From NCBI RefSeq assembly GCF_002925845.1, contig NZ_PDNI01000084.1, positions 1-64,000 of the forward strand: 64,000 nt of DNA. The letters run 5' to 3'. The notes below the pieces were generated by a model. It was not told the DNA's origin. It made no database searches and saw only the letters and a list, made by a program, of their open reading frames with translations. The position numbers were made by a program, and so were the translations under genes. Of this stretch, positions 8,021-16,427 are shown one piece after another; within the stretch, counting starts at the first letter, position 1, and each line of letters opens with the position of its first letter. The DNA is from Roseovarius nitratireducens. GTDB lineage: Bacteria > Pseudomonadota > Alphaproteobacteria > Rhodobacterales > Rhodobacteraceae.

Positions 8021-9958
8021 TCAAAGCGCGCCCGCGGCCCGCAGCGCCGCGGCCTTTTCCTCGTCATACCACCAGAAATCGAGCACCCCGGTGGCGTAAT
8101 CCGGCAACGGGTCGGGATGGGCATACTGATCCCAGTAGGCGACCCAGTTCTTGTCGAGATACCATGTCGGGATCATGAAGAACTCGTAGCGCAAGGCCCG
8201 GTCGAGCGCCATCAGCGCCACGTCCTGCTCTTCCTTTGAGGTCGACTCGAGCGCCTCGTCGATCAGCGCATCCACCAGCGGGCTGGCCAGCCCTGCCGGG
8301 TTGAACAGGCTGAATTCCGCCTCGCGCGAGCCATAACGCTGATGCAGGCCGGTACCTGCCTCAAGGAAGGGGATATAGCTGTCAAAGACGATGTCATAGT
8401 CGCGGTCGCGCTCGCGGGCGGTGTATTGCGCGGCGTCGATCTTGTCGAAGCGCGCACCGACCCCCATGAGTTGCAGGTTCGAAACGAAGCTTTCGACCAC
8501 CGCCGACATGGTGGCCGAACCCGAGGCGGAAATCGGGATCTCGATGCTGAGCAGCTCGCCCTTGGCATTGCGCCGCTTGCCATCGTCGCCCACCGGCCAA
8601 CCCGCCTCGTCCAGGAGCCGCATCGCGCGGCGCAGGTTGCGCCGGTCGTTGAGCCGGTCGGGATCGGAGGAATGCGCCCGCACCGCCGGTTCCGTCAGCA
8701 TCTCGCCGGGCACCAGATCGCCCAGCGACTCCAGCAATTGCCGTTCGGCCCCCTCCGGCACGCCCTCGGCCTGCAAATGCGTATCCTGCACAAAGGAATG
8801 CCGCTGCTTGAACAGGCCATATTGCAGCGACTGGTTGGTCCATTCGAAATTGAAGCCCAGCGCGATGGCGCGGCGCACGCGCTTGTCCTTGAGCACCTCT
8901 CGCCCGAGGTTGAACACGAACCCCGCAGGCGTCGGCGGCAGCCCGTCGGGCAATTCGGCCTTGACGACATGGCCCTTCCTGACGGCCGGAAAATCGTAAC
9001 CGGTGGCCCATGTCTTGGAATTTCCCTCGGGGCGGAAAGTGTAGATGCCCGCCTTGAACGCCTCGAAGGCGGCGTTGTCGTCGGCGAAATACTCGATACG
9101 GATACGGTCGAAATTGTGACGGCCCTTGTTGATCGGCAGGTGCCAGCCCCAGTAATCGGGATTGCGCGCATAGACGATGTTGCGGTTTACCTCATAGCTC
9201 TCGACCTGGTAGGGGCCCGAGCCCGGCGCGGCCTCGAGCCGCGGCTCGTCCAGGCGCGCGCCCGTCTCATCGTACCAGGCGCGCGGAAAGACCGGCGTGC
9301 CGCCCACCTGGTCGATCAGCGAGCGGCGCGAAATGTCCTCGGCGAACTCGAATCGCACCGTGTGATCGTCGAGCGCCTCGGCCCCCGGCACCCGCCGCCG
9401 CACCGCTTCGGCGTAAGAGCGCAGACCCTGGTCGAGGAACAGGTTGTGCGAGAACACCACGTCATGCGCCGTGACCGGCGTGCCATCGGCAAAGCGCGCC
9501 TCGGGACGCATGTGAAAGATCACCCATGTCTTGCCGCGGTCGTATTCGAGGCTCTCGGCCAGCAGGCCATAGCCCTCGTTGTAACGATCCCCCGGCAGCG
9601 GTTCGCCGGTGGCCTCCGAACCGCCCAGCAGGCTTTCGTAGACCATCCACGACAGCCGCCCGGCGCGACCCTTGCGTGAATACGGGTTCATCGAATCGAA
9701 CGTGCCAGGGGCGTAGAGCGAAATCTCGCCTCCCTTGGGCGCGTCGGGGTTCACATAGTCGAAATGCGGGTAATCGGCTGGATATTTCAGATTGCCGAAG
9801 AAGGAATAGCCATGCGCGCGGATGATCTCTTCCTCGGTCGCGTGCGCCCGCCCTGGGCCGGTCAAATGCAGGGCACTCCCGGCCATCAACGCCCCGAGCC
9901 CCTTCAGGGCAAGGCGGCGACTGATCGGCGCGCCTGCGCGCGGCGGCATGATGTTCAT
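8021..9958 (-). CDS. yejA: Periplasmic peptide-binding protein YejA
   Basis: YejA captures peptides in the periplasm and delivers them to YejBE. The 645-residue product is an SBP_bac_5 family protein. The N-terminus has SRRLALKG followed by a hydrophobic run and a HATEEE cleavage region, which suggests Tat export. Family features are HGYSFFGNLKYP, FDYVNPDAPKGGEISLYAPG and the C-terminal WYLDKNWVAYWDQYA. ATG 9958 is preceded by AGGAGGA. It is the first gene of yejABEF; the 148-base gap upstream to the cytochrome gene probably holds the operon promoter. Confidence 0.93.
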   Translation of the reverse strand: MNIMPPRAGAPISRRLALKGLGALMAGSALHLTGPGRAHATEEEIIRAHGYSFFGNLKYPADYPHFDYVNPDAPKGGEISLYAPGTFDSMNPYSRKGRAGRLSWMVYESLLGGSEATGEPLPGDRYNEGYGLLAESLEYDRGKTWVIFHMRPEARFADGTPVTAHDVVFSHNLFLDQGLRSYAEAVRRRVPGAEALDDHTVRFEFAEDISRRSLIDQVGGTPVFPRAWYDETGARLDEPRLEAAPGSGPYQVESYEVNRNIVYARNPDYWGWHLPINKGRHNFDRIRIEYFADDNAAFEAFKAGIYTFRPEGNSKTWATGYDFPAVRKGHVVKAELPDGLPPTPAGFVFNLGREVLKDKRVRRAIALGFNFEWTNQSLQYGLFKQRHSFVQDTHLQAEGVPEGAERQLLESLGDLVPGEMLTEPAVRAHSSDPDRLNDRRNLRRAMRLLDEAGWPVGDDGKRRNAKGELLSIEIPISASGSATMSAVVESFVSNLQLMGVGARFDKIDAAQYTARERDRDYDIVFDSYIPFLEAGTGLHQRYGSREAEFSLFNPAGLASPLVDALIDEALESTSKEEQDVALMALDRALRYEFFMIPTWYLDKNWVAYWDQYAHPDPLPDYATGVLDFWWYDEEKAAALRAAGAL

Positions 9959-10106
9959 GGTGTCCTCCTGTCGGTCCGCGCCGTTTTCCGCGCGTTTCAA
10001 CGGCAAGCTAGGGGCCAGCCGCGCCGTGTTCAAGCGCAGAAGGGGCGCGCACATGCAAAGGGCCGCCGCCCTGCCGGGCAGCGACCCCCATTCCAAGCGC
10101 CTTGCC

Positions 10107-11198
10107 TCAGTTCGAGGCGCTCTGCAGATATCCGATCACGTTGGCGCGGTCCTGTTCGTCCTTGAGGCCCGGATAGCCCATCCGGTTACCCGGTGCGAAC
10201 TCGCGCGGGTTCTCCAGCCATGCGCTCAGCTTTTCCACGGTCCAGTCGCCCTCGAGCCCCTTGAGCGTGTCGGAATAGCTAAACCCTTCGACGTTGGCGA
10301 TATCTCGGTTCACGACATCGAAGAGATGCGGGCCGACCTTGTTCTTGCCGTCCTCGACCGCGTGACAGGCGGCGCAGCGGCGAAAGACCTTCTCACCTGC
10401 GGCAACATCCGCGGAGGCGACCATCGCGGCAAAGCCGCTTTCGCCACCGGTTTCCTCGGCGCCGGCTTCTTCGGCAGCGGCTTCTTCCGCAGGTGCCTCC
10501 TCAGCAGCGGCCTCCTCGGCGGGCGCTTCTTCCGCAGGTGCCTCCTCGGCGGCGGTCTCCTCGACAGGCGCTTCTTCCGCAGGTGCCTCTTCGGCAGCGG
10601 CCTCCTCGGCGGGCGCTTCTTCCGCAGGGGCCTCCTCGGCGGCGGCCTCTTCCGAGGCTTCGATCGCAATATCGTCGCTACCATCGACCCCGTCGAGATA
10701 CGCGATCACGTTGGCGCGATCTTCGGGCTTGCCCAGACCGGCAAAGCCCATGCTCGTCCCGGGCGCGTAGCCCGCCGGATTCTCAAGAAAGGCAAACAGG
10801 TTCTCCGCGGTCCAGACATCCGCCGCCTCGCTCAGTGCGCCCGAATAGCCGAACCCGCCAACGCTCCCCACATCGCGACTGACCACATCATAGAGATGCG
10901 GGCCGACACCGTTGGCGCCATCCTCGACCTGGTGGCAGGCCTTGCACTTGTTGAAAACGCGCTCGCCCTTGCCGGCATCGGCCTCCGCGAACAGCGCCGC
11001 GAGATCGGGGCCCTCGTCCGCTGGCTCTTCGCTGGCACCCTCGTCGCCGGTATCGATGACGTAGCCCTGCGCGTGATCCTCGCCGTGGCCGCCCCCCATC
11101 GAATAAATGCTCTCGGCTGCCCAGCCTCCCAGCAAGAAGACCAGAAGGGAGCCGCAAATCGCACCCGTGGCCTTTGTAAGTGTCATCGTGTCGAACAT
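10107..11198 (-). CDS. Membrane-anchored di-haem cytochrome c (duplicated CycM-type domain)
   Basis: The 363-residue protein starts with an uncleaved anchor (residues ~12-28) like that of CycM / cytochrome c552 of Paracoccus, which carries electrons to the cytochrome c oxidase. Two class I cytochrome c domains follow: CKACH (C85, C88, H89) with Met150, and CAACH (C275, C278, H279) with Met340. All key residues are offset by exactly 190, showing an internal duplication. They are joined by a ~70-residue Ala/Glu/Pro linker. The usual family member has one domain; this form could bridge two partners or hold two electrons. Single gene, divergent from pheA. Confidence 0.88.
   Translation of the reverse strand: MFDTMTLTKATGAICGSLLVFLLGGWAAESIYSMGGGHGEDHAQGYVIDTGDEGASEEPADEGPDLAALFAEADAGKGERVFNKCKACHQVEDGANGVGPHLYDVVSRDVGSVGGFGYSGALSEAADVWTAENLFAFLENPAGYAPGTSMGFAGLGKPEDRANVIAYLDGVDGSDDIAIEASEEAAAEEAPAEEAPAEEAAAEEAPAEEAPVEETAAEEAPAEEAPAEEAAAEEAPAEEAAAEEAGAEETGGESGFAAMVASADVAAGEKVFRRCAACHAVEDGKNKVGPHLFDVVNRDIANVEGFSYSDTLKGLEGDWTVEKLSAWLENPREFAPGNRMGYPGLKDEQDRANVIGYLQSASN
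10449..10661 (-). repeat. Tandem AAEEAPAEEAP-coding repeat (cytochrome linker)
   Basis: This in-frame repeat encodes residues ~180-250 of the di-haem cytochrome. Units of 5 and 10 residues built on AEEAP alternate, and the DNA units (15 and 30 bases) are near identical, so the length probably varies between strains by slippage. The composition predicts a flexible, acidic, extended linker. Confidence 0.85.
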
Positions 11199-11321
11199 TG
11201 GCTCGCTTCCGTTAGATCTGTCGCTTGCGCGGGTATCTATCCGCTTCCCCTACCGCTTCGCAAGGTATAGTTTCCGCGACCAAACGCCCGACAGGGGCTT
11301 CAGGAGGGACAGGTTTTCACG

Positions 11322-12164
11322 ATGACCGACCGCATTTCCTTTCAGGGGGAGCCTGGTGCGTATTCGCATCAGGCCTGCCATGAGACCTATCCCGACATGG
11401 AGGTGCTGCCCTGCCGCACCTTCGAGGACACGATCGCGGCGGTGCGCGAGGGCACAGCACGCCTGGCGATGGTCCCGGTGGAAAATTCCACATTCGGGCG
11501 CGTGGCCGATATCCATCACCTGTTGCCCGAGTCGGGGCTGCATATCGTCGGCGAGGCCTTCGTGCGGGTGCACATCAACCTGCTCGCGCTGCCCGGCGTG
11601 CGGCTCGACCAGATCGAGAGCGCGATGAGCCATACCGTGCTTCTCGGCCAGTGCCGAGGCTTTCTCGAACGCCACGGCATCCGCCGCGTCACCGGCGCCG
11701 ACACCGCCGGATCGGCCCGGCAGGTCGCCGAGGAGGGCCGCCCGGAACTGGCAGCGCTGGCCAGCGAACTGGCGGGCCGGATTTACGGGCTCGACGTGAT
11801 CGCCCAGCACATCGAGGATCAGGACACCAACACCACGCGCTTTCTGGTGATGGCGCGCGAACCCGATTTCTCGCCACGCGGCGAGGACGGGATGATGACG
11901 ACCTTCGTCTTTCAGGTGCGCAACCTTCCCGCCGCGCTCTACAAGGCGCTTGGCGGATTCGCCACCAATGGCGTAAACATGACCAAGCTGGAAAGCTACA
12001 TGATCAACGGGTCGTTCACGGCGACACAGTTCTACGCCGATATCGAGGGGCACCCGGACGATCCCGCCGTGGCCCGCGCGCTGGATGAGCTGGATTATTT
12101 CACCTCCGACATCACCATCCTCGGCGTTTATCCCGCCGATCCGCGGCGGTACGAAGACAGGTAA
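11322..12164 (+). CDS. pheA: Prephenate dehydratase
   Basis: PheA turns prephenate into phenylpyruvate in phenylalanine synthesis. The 280-residue protein is the monofunctional form without chorismate mutase. It shows ISFQGEPGAYSHQAC, VPVENSTFGRVADIHHLL, the catalytic-region DTNTTRFLVMA and a C-terminal regulatory ACT domain (about 190-270) with MTKLESYMINGSF. ATG 11322 has AGGAGGGA upstream. The last ~185 bases are duplicated in damaged form at 13884-14083. No hairpin follows this stop, whereas one follows the damaged copy, suggesting that DNA was inserted between this gene and its old terminator. Confidence 0.95.
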   Translation: MTDRISFQGEPGAYSHQACHETYPDMEVLPCRTFEDTIAAVREGTARLAMVPVENSTFGRVADIHHLLPESGLHIVGEAFVRVHINLLALPGVRLDQIESAMSHTVLLGQCRGFLERHGIRRVTGADTAGSARQVAEEGRPELAALASELAGRIYGLDVIAQHIEDQDTNTTRFLVMAREPDFSPRGEDGMMTTFVFQVRNLPAALYKALGGFATNGVNMTKLESYMINGSFTATQFYADIEGHPDDPAVARALDELDYFTSDITILGVYPADPRRYEDR

Positions 12165-12229
12165 CCCGCAGGTCAGACCCCGTCTGTTCGCACCAAGTCC
12201 CCTTCGGTCATGTCACCGGACAGCGAGCT

Positions 12230-12556
12230 TCAGACAATCCGCATTGGGATGAATGGGGCGATTGACGCGCGGATGTTTGCATCCGGGCTCTGGCTGAGAG
12301 CACGCTGCGACCATTTCCACAGCTTTATCCAGTTGTCGTCAAAGGCCCGACGCTTCAACTCCTCATAAGCAACGGAGCAATGCATGATCTCATTGGTTGA
12401 AATCCGTTCGGCAAGAGCACGCCGTTCGCAAGCAAGGTATGTCTGTTTGAGCTCGTCGACGGAGATTGGCTGCCCGGCTTGCACATGAACATCACATGCC
12501 ATGGATGCGAGCACCGCAACTGACGCAGCACAGGTTCGAAATACTTCGGCAGACAT
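12230..12556 (-). CDS. Small secreted hypothetical protein
   Basis: The 108-residue product has a likely signal peptide (first ~27 residues, ending VQAGQ), leaving a mature chain of about 80 residues with two Cys (in YLACERR and IMHCSVAYEE) that may form a disulfide. The rest is helical and amphipathic. The arrangement recalls small periplasmic LprI-like proteins but I cannot assign a family. ATG 12556 is preceded by GGGAG. It lies in the stretch between the two pheA 3' ends, whose base composition is visibly less GC-rich than the flanks. Confidence 0.55.
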   Translation of the reverse strand: MSAEVFRTCAASVAVLASMACDVHVQAGQPISVDELKQTYLACERRALAERISTNEIMHCSVAYEELKRRAFDDNWIKLWKWSQRALSQSPDANIRASIAPFIPMRIV

Positions 12557-12666
12557 GGCGCTTCTCCCTTGATCAAAGCAAGAGAAAGGTACCCAGCACC
12601 ACGCCGCGCCACATGATGCGCTTGTCCCGAACGGTGCAGTTTCGGAAGAGGTTTTTTCGTTGAACC

Positions 12667-12682
12667 CGGGACATGTGTCCCG
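12667..12682. terminator. Hairpin after hydrolase-LuxR gene
   Basis: A 7-bp perfect stem CGGGACA/TGTCCCG with a 2-base loop lies just beyond the minus-strand gene ending at 12693. There is no T-run on that strand, so it may be a weak terminator or a protein-binding palindrome. Confidence 0.3.
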
Positions 12683-12692
12683 ACAGCCCCGG

Positions 12693-13811
12693 TCAGCGAT
12701 TGATCTCGCTGGGTCCTAACCCGGCACGGATCGCCCGGACGATCGCCTTGGCGCGCGACGAAACACCGAGCTTCGACAGGATGCCCGACACATGGTTGCG
12801 CACAGTTTTTTCGCTAATATCGAGCGTCGCACCGATCTCCCGGTTATCGAGCCCCTCGGCAATCGCGCGGAGGACTTGCTGCTCGCGCAGACTCAGGATC
12901 GCTGCCAATTCGTCGCTTTCGCGCAAGCCGGGCAGGAAAGACTCAAGCGCATCGACCAATTCGGCCCATGCCTTTTCTTTCGGAAGCATGAAGTGATTGC
13001 GGCTCTCCAAGGCCATAAACCTCGCTCCCGGTATTTCCCGGGCGAGAATCCGACCTTCCTCCAAAGGCACCACGGCATCATCCCTGACATGAGCAACCAG
13101 CGTCGGGCTCTGGATCTTTCGCGCATCGTCAAGCACGTCTATGTCGAACATGATCTTGGTCAGGGCGACAGCATTTCTTGCCGATGACGACTGTCGTTGT
13201 AACTTGCACCACGTCCGCAAATGCTCAAGTGTGCCATCCGGCTGGAACTGAGTAGCAAAGGAGCGCATGAACGCGCTATCTTCATCCGCCCATCCCAACT
13301 CCAGCATTTCCAGCATGACCTTGGCCTTTGCGGGTTCCAATGGCACATCATCGCGACGGTTTCGGCCGCGTGCATAAGTGCCGTACAAGACCAGACGCTC
13401 AACCCGATCCGATCGGGATGCGGCATACCGGATTGCAATGGCGCCACCTTGACAAATGCCGATCAACGAAACGCGATCGACCTCTGCCGCATCCAGCACA
13501 GCATCTACATCGCGAACCCAGCTGTCGAGCGAGAGATCCCCGATATCCCGGTCCGACAATCCACACCCACGCGGATCGTAACGGATCAGACGATTACGAT
13601 CCCACAAAAGCTCGAGCCACGGACGCCACGCGGTACTCTGCCACTGGTAGTCGAGATTTGACAGCCAACTGGGCATTAGCAAGACGGGCGCACCCTGCCC
13701 CGTCACGGAATAGGCAATGCGCGTTTCATCGAAACTCCTGCAAAATCTTATGCGTGATTGCCTGATGCGTGTTCTCCATTTTGATGGCTGCTTTGCGTAT
13801 CTGTAACACAT
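12693..13811 (-). CDS. Alpha/beta-hydrolase fused to LuxR-type HTH
   Basis: This 372-residue protein combines an alpha/beta-hydrolase domain (about 1-295) with a C-terminal LuxR/GerE helix-turn-helix (about 305-365, LSLREQQVLRAIAEGL then EIGATLDISEKTVRNH). It is probably a transcription factor whose hydrolase-like domain senses or processes a small molecule. IRFCRSFDETRIAY and PSWLSNLDYQW match the family's N-terminus. The nucleophile elbow reads GICQGG, with Cys120 where Ser is usual; candidate acid and base lie in VRDDAVVP and SRNHF. Start uncertain: ATG 13811 (weak AAGG) or 13841. No obvious target gene adjoins it, and it sits between the two pheA 3' ends. Confidence 0.8.
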   Translation of the reverse strand: MCYRYAKQPSKWRTRIRQSRIRFCRSFDETRIAYSVTGQGAPVLLMPSWLSNLDYQWQSTAWRPWLELLWDRNRLIRYDPRGCGLSDRDIGDLSLDSWVRDVDAVLDAAEVDRVSLIGICQGGAIAIRYAASRSDRVERLVLYGTYARGRNRRDDVPLEPAKAKVMLEMLELGWADEDSAFMRSFATQFQPDGTLEHLRTWCKLQRQSSSARNAVALTKIMFDIDVLDDARKIQSPTLVAHVRDDAVVPLEEGRILAREIPGARFMALESRNHFMLPKEKAWAELVDALESFLPGLRESDELAAILSLREQQVLRAIAEGLDNREIGATLDISEKTVRNHVSGILSKLGVSSRAKAIVRAIRAGLGPSEINR

Positions 13812-13883
13812 CCTTGAAGATATCGATGCATCCGCCGCCAATTGCTTGGCCTGATCAACGTCAGACAGGCCATCGCATGTGTC

Positions 13884-14083
13884 GCCAATGTCGTTAAACT
13901 TACAAGATTGAAAGCCGGACGGTCAGCGGCAATTTCAACGTCGTGCAATTCTACACCGATATCGAGGGGCACCCGGACGATCCGGCGGTGGCGCGCGCGC
14001 TGGATGAGCTGGGTTATTTCACCTCCGACATCACCATCCTCGGCGTCTATCCCGCCGATCCGCGGCGGCACGACGGCGTCTGA
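13884..14083 (+). pseudogene. Remnant of a pheA 3' end
   Basis: From 13950 to 14069 the sequence matches the end of pheA (12030-12149) at 114 of 120 bases, and its reading frame runs to a stop (14081-14083) giving ILGVYPADPRRHDGV. Upstream, weaker similarity continues to about 13884 with a one-base loss near 13903 that breaks the frame. No start is present. A strong terminator follows at 14095. It is either the original 3' end of pheA displaced by an insertion, or a leftover from recombination with a related pheA. Confidence 0.8.
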
Positions 14084-14094
14084 TTCCAGACGCA

Positions 14095-14121
14095 CGAAAC
14101 CCGGCACCGGGCCGGGTTTCG
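14095..14121. terminator. Strong hairpin terminator between pheA remnant and NCS1 gene
   Basis: A perfect 11-bp stem (CGAAACCCGGC with GCCGGGTTTCG) and a 5-base loop lie 11 bases after the pheA-remnant stop and 20 bases beyond the NCS1 permease stop, so it can serve both strands. T-runs are weak. Confidence 0.65.
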
Positions 14122-14140
14122 CAACTCTTGAGGGATGGCG

Positions 14141-15571
14141 TCACACCAGGTGCGACGCCCGGCAGCGGACAAAGTAGATGGTGCCGCCCAGAATCGCCCC
14201 GATCACCCAGGCATAGCCCGAAAGCTGGCCAAGCGCGGGCACCCAGACCGTCGCCACCGAAAACACCGCCGCGATGGCAAAGGCGACGAGCGCATTGCGG
14301 TTCCAGCCGCCGGTGTAGTGATAGGTGCCGCCTTCCATATTATAGAGGTCGTCGCGCTTCAGCGCCTCCTTGCGCAGCAGGTAGTAATCCACGATCATGA
14401 TGCCGTAGATCGGGGCCAGCGTCGCGCCGAGCGTATTGACGAAACCGCTGATGCCGAACTCGCTGATAAAACTGGTCCAGAACCCGCCGATCACGAGGGC
14501 AAAAACCGACGTGATGAGACCCGCCTTGCGAAACCCGATCTTCGACGGCGCAAGGCTTGCGATGCCGTTCACCGCCGGGATGAAATTGGCCACCAGGTTG
14601 ATACCCACCGTCGCCGCGAAGAAGGTGATCGCGGCGATGACGCCCAGCAGCACGCTGTCGGTGCGCCCGACGATCTCGGTCGGGTTGATGATCTTTTCGC
14701 CATAGACAACCGCGGCACCCGCCGTGGTCAGAAGCGCCAGCGCCGAGAACAGGATCATGTTGAACGGCAGCCCCACGAGGTTGCCCACCACCATCGCGCG
14801 CTTGTCACGGGCATAGCGCGAGAAGTCGCTGAAGTTGATCATCACGGCCGCGAAATAGGCCACCATAGTGCCGATGATCGCGATGAAGCCGTTGAATTCC
14901 GTGGCCCAGGTCGCCTCTGGATTGGCAAAGATCGTCTGCGCCTGCGACAGAAGCTGGCCGTCGGATTTCACCCACAGCACCGCCAGAAGGCCCATCATCA
15001 CCAGGTAGACGAAAGGCCCGGCAATGTTGAGAAAGGTCTCGACCCAGTTCATTCCGCGCCAGAAAATGACAATGTGAAACGCCCAGACCAGCACGAACGA
15101 GAGCCAGTCGATGCCCGTCAGGCCCAGCACCTCGGCCCCACCGGTGACGCCCGTCACGGACCGTATCAGCAGCGCCAGCGCGGTCGAGGCGAAATAGACC
15201 TGCACGCCGTACCAAAACACCGCCACCGTGGAGCGCAGCACCGCTGGCAGCATGGCCCCCGCCGTACCCATGCTCGCCCGCGCGAAGACCGGATAGGGAA
15301 TACCGTATTTCTCGCCCGCGGCGCCCGAGAGGTTGACGAGGAACATCACGAAAAGCCCCGCGCAGATGAGCGCGGCAAAGGCGGTCCAGCCGCTCACCCC
15401 GTAGGAGATGAACAGCGACGCCACCAGCGAATAGCCAAATAGCGATTGGATATCGTTCGCCCAGACGTTGAAGATGGCGAACCAGCTCCAGGTTTTGTCC
15501 TCTGGCGCCACGGGATCGAGCGTGTCGTCGGCCCCCTGTGCCACCTGTCCGTCGAGTGTCATGGTCTGCAT
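14141..15571 (-). CDS. NCS1-family nucleobase/hydantoin-type permease
   Basis: The 476-residue inner-membrane symporter belongs to nucleobase:cation symporter-1. Diagnostic parts are TWSWFAIFNVWANDIQSLFGYS at the N-terminus, ARASMGTAGAMLPAVLRS, NFSDFSRYARDKRAM and PIYGIMIVDYYLLRKEAL near the C-terminus; about 12 membrane segments can be traced. Substrates of the family include cytosine, uracil, allantoin, hydantoins and thiamine, and the sequence alone does not decide. A GntR regulator is transcribed divergently, so expression probably follows a ring-nitrogen compound. Confidence 0.88.
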   Translation of the reverse strand: MQTMTLDGQVAQGADDTLDPVAPEDKTWSWFAIFNVWANDIQSLFGYSLVASLFISYGVSGWTAFAALICAGLFVMFLVNLSGAAGEKYGIPYPVFARASMGTAGAMLPAVLRSTVAVFWYGVQVYFASTALALLIRSVTGVTGGAEVLGLTGIDWLSFVLVWAFHIVIFWRGMNWVETFLNIAGPFVYLVMMGLLAVLWVKSDGQLLSQAQTIFANPEATWATEFNGFIAIIGTMVAYFAAVMINFSDFSRYARDKRAMVVGNLVGLPFNMILFSALALLTTAGAAVVYGEKIINPTEIVGRTDSVLLGVIAAITFFAATVGINLVANFIPAVNGIASLAPSKIGFRKAGLITSVFALVIGGFWTSFISEFGISGFVNTLGATLAPIYGIMIVDYYLLRKEALKRDDLYNMEGGTYHYTGGWNRNALVAFAIAAVFSVATVWVPALGQLSGYAWVIGAILGGTIYFVRCRASHLV

Positions 15572-15679
15572 GTCTGAACTCCCTGATAAGGCCGCGCGCG
15601 GCGATGTGGATGGTTGTGTCCTTTGGACTCCCGCCGTGATCGCACCTGTTATATTGCATCTGAAATGTTAGATGTTATG

Positions 15680-15693
15680 TTAGCAATTGATAA
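15680..15693. promoter_or_regulatory. Near-palindrome in NCS1/GntR divergent promoter
   Basis: TTAGCAATTGATAA is symmetric at 12 of 14 positions and lies in a strikingly AT-rich ~60-base patch between the permease and its divergent GntR-type regulator. It is a candidate operator; function is inferred from position only. Confidence 0.35.
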
Positions 15694-15722
15694 TATGTGA
15701 ATCGCGAAAGGACTTTCAAAAA

Positions 15723-16418
15723 TTGCAAGACAATGACGTCGCCACCTTCGAGTCCTCGCCGCGCGGGACCGCGGCAGAGGGCCTGACCGAGCGGGCCCAC
15801 CAGGCCCTGCTCGCGCGGTTGCGTGATGGGCGACTGTCGAGTGGCAGCTTCCTGTCCATGCCGATGCTGGTCGAAGAGCTCGGCCTGCCGATGGCCGCCA
15901 CGCGCGAGGCCGTCAAGCGTGCCGAGGTGAGCGGACTGCTCACCATCCTGCCCAAGCGCGGGATCACGGTGATGGATGCCGGGCCCGAGACGACGCGCGA
16001 ATGCCTGGAGTTGCGCGCCATGTTCGATTGCGAGGGCGCGCGGCGCATCATCGAGACCGGCGCCCCCTTCCCTCTCGCCGCGCTGCGCACGGCGCATGAG
16101 CACCTGCACGACGAGGCGGCGGCAGCGATGACCGCCGATCTGCCGGGGCGCGCGATCCGTACCGACCTGTCACTGCACGACGCGCTGGCCGCCGGGCTCG
16201 GCTCTGCCCTCGCCCGCAGGCTCTATGCCGAGAACCGCGACCGGATCGCGGTGATCCAGAACACGCGGCCCTTTCTCGCCGACCGGGTCGCCTCTGCCAT
16301 GCGCGAGCATCTCGCGATCCTCGACGCGATCGACGCCGCCGACACGGCCCGCGCGGCGCACGAAATCCGCGAGCACCTGCGCCACACGCTGCGCTGGTGG
16401 GGTATCTATCCCGAGTAA
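15723..16418 (+). CDS. GntR-family (FadR-type) transcriptional regulator
   Basis: The 231-residue protein has a winged HTH near the N-terminus (LLARLRDGRLSSGSF, MPMLVEELGLPMAATREAVKRAEVSGLL) and an FCD effector-binding domain with LRAMFDCEGARRII and HEHLHDEAAA. Its C-terminal REHLRHTLRW helix is typical of FadR/VanR members. TTG 15723 was chosen because AAAGGA lies 10 bases upstream; a TTG at 15687 is the alternative. It is divergent from the NCS1 permease and probably controls it. It converges with the SRPBCC gene. Confidence 0.85.
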   Translation: MQDNDVATFESSPRGTAAEGLTERAHQALLARLRDGRLSSGSFLSMPMLVEELGLPMAATREAVKRAEVSGLLTILPKRGITVMDAGPETTRECLELRAMFDCEGARRIIETGAPFPLAALRTAHEHLHDEAAAAMTADLPGRAIRTDLSLHDALAAGLGSALARRLYAENRDRIAVIQNTRPFLADRVASAMREHLAILDAIDAADTARAAHEIREHLRHTLRWWGIYPE

Positions 16419-16427
16419 TCCGGCAGA

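Noticed and set aside
10449-10661. Short regular repeats considered as a CRISPR-like array
   Set aside because: The units are in-frame codons for AEEAP within a cytochrome gene, without unique spacers.
13777-13811. Alternative hydrolase-LuxR start at ATG 13779
   Set aside because: It is out of frame with the hydrolase domain and reaches a stop after 17 codons.
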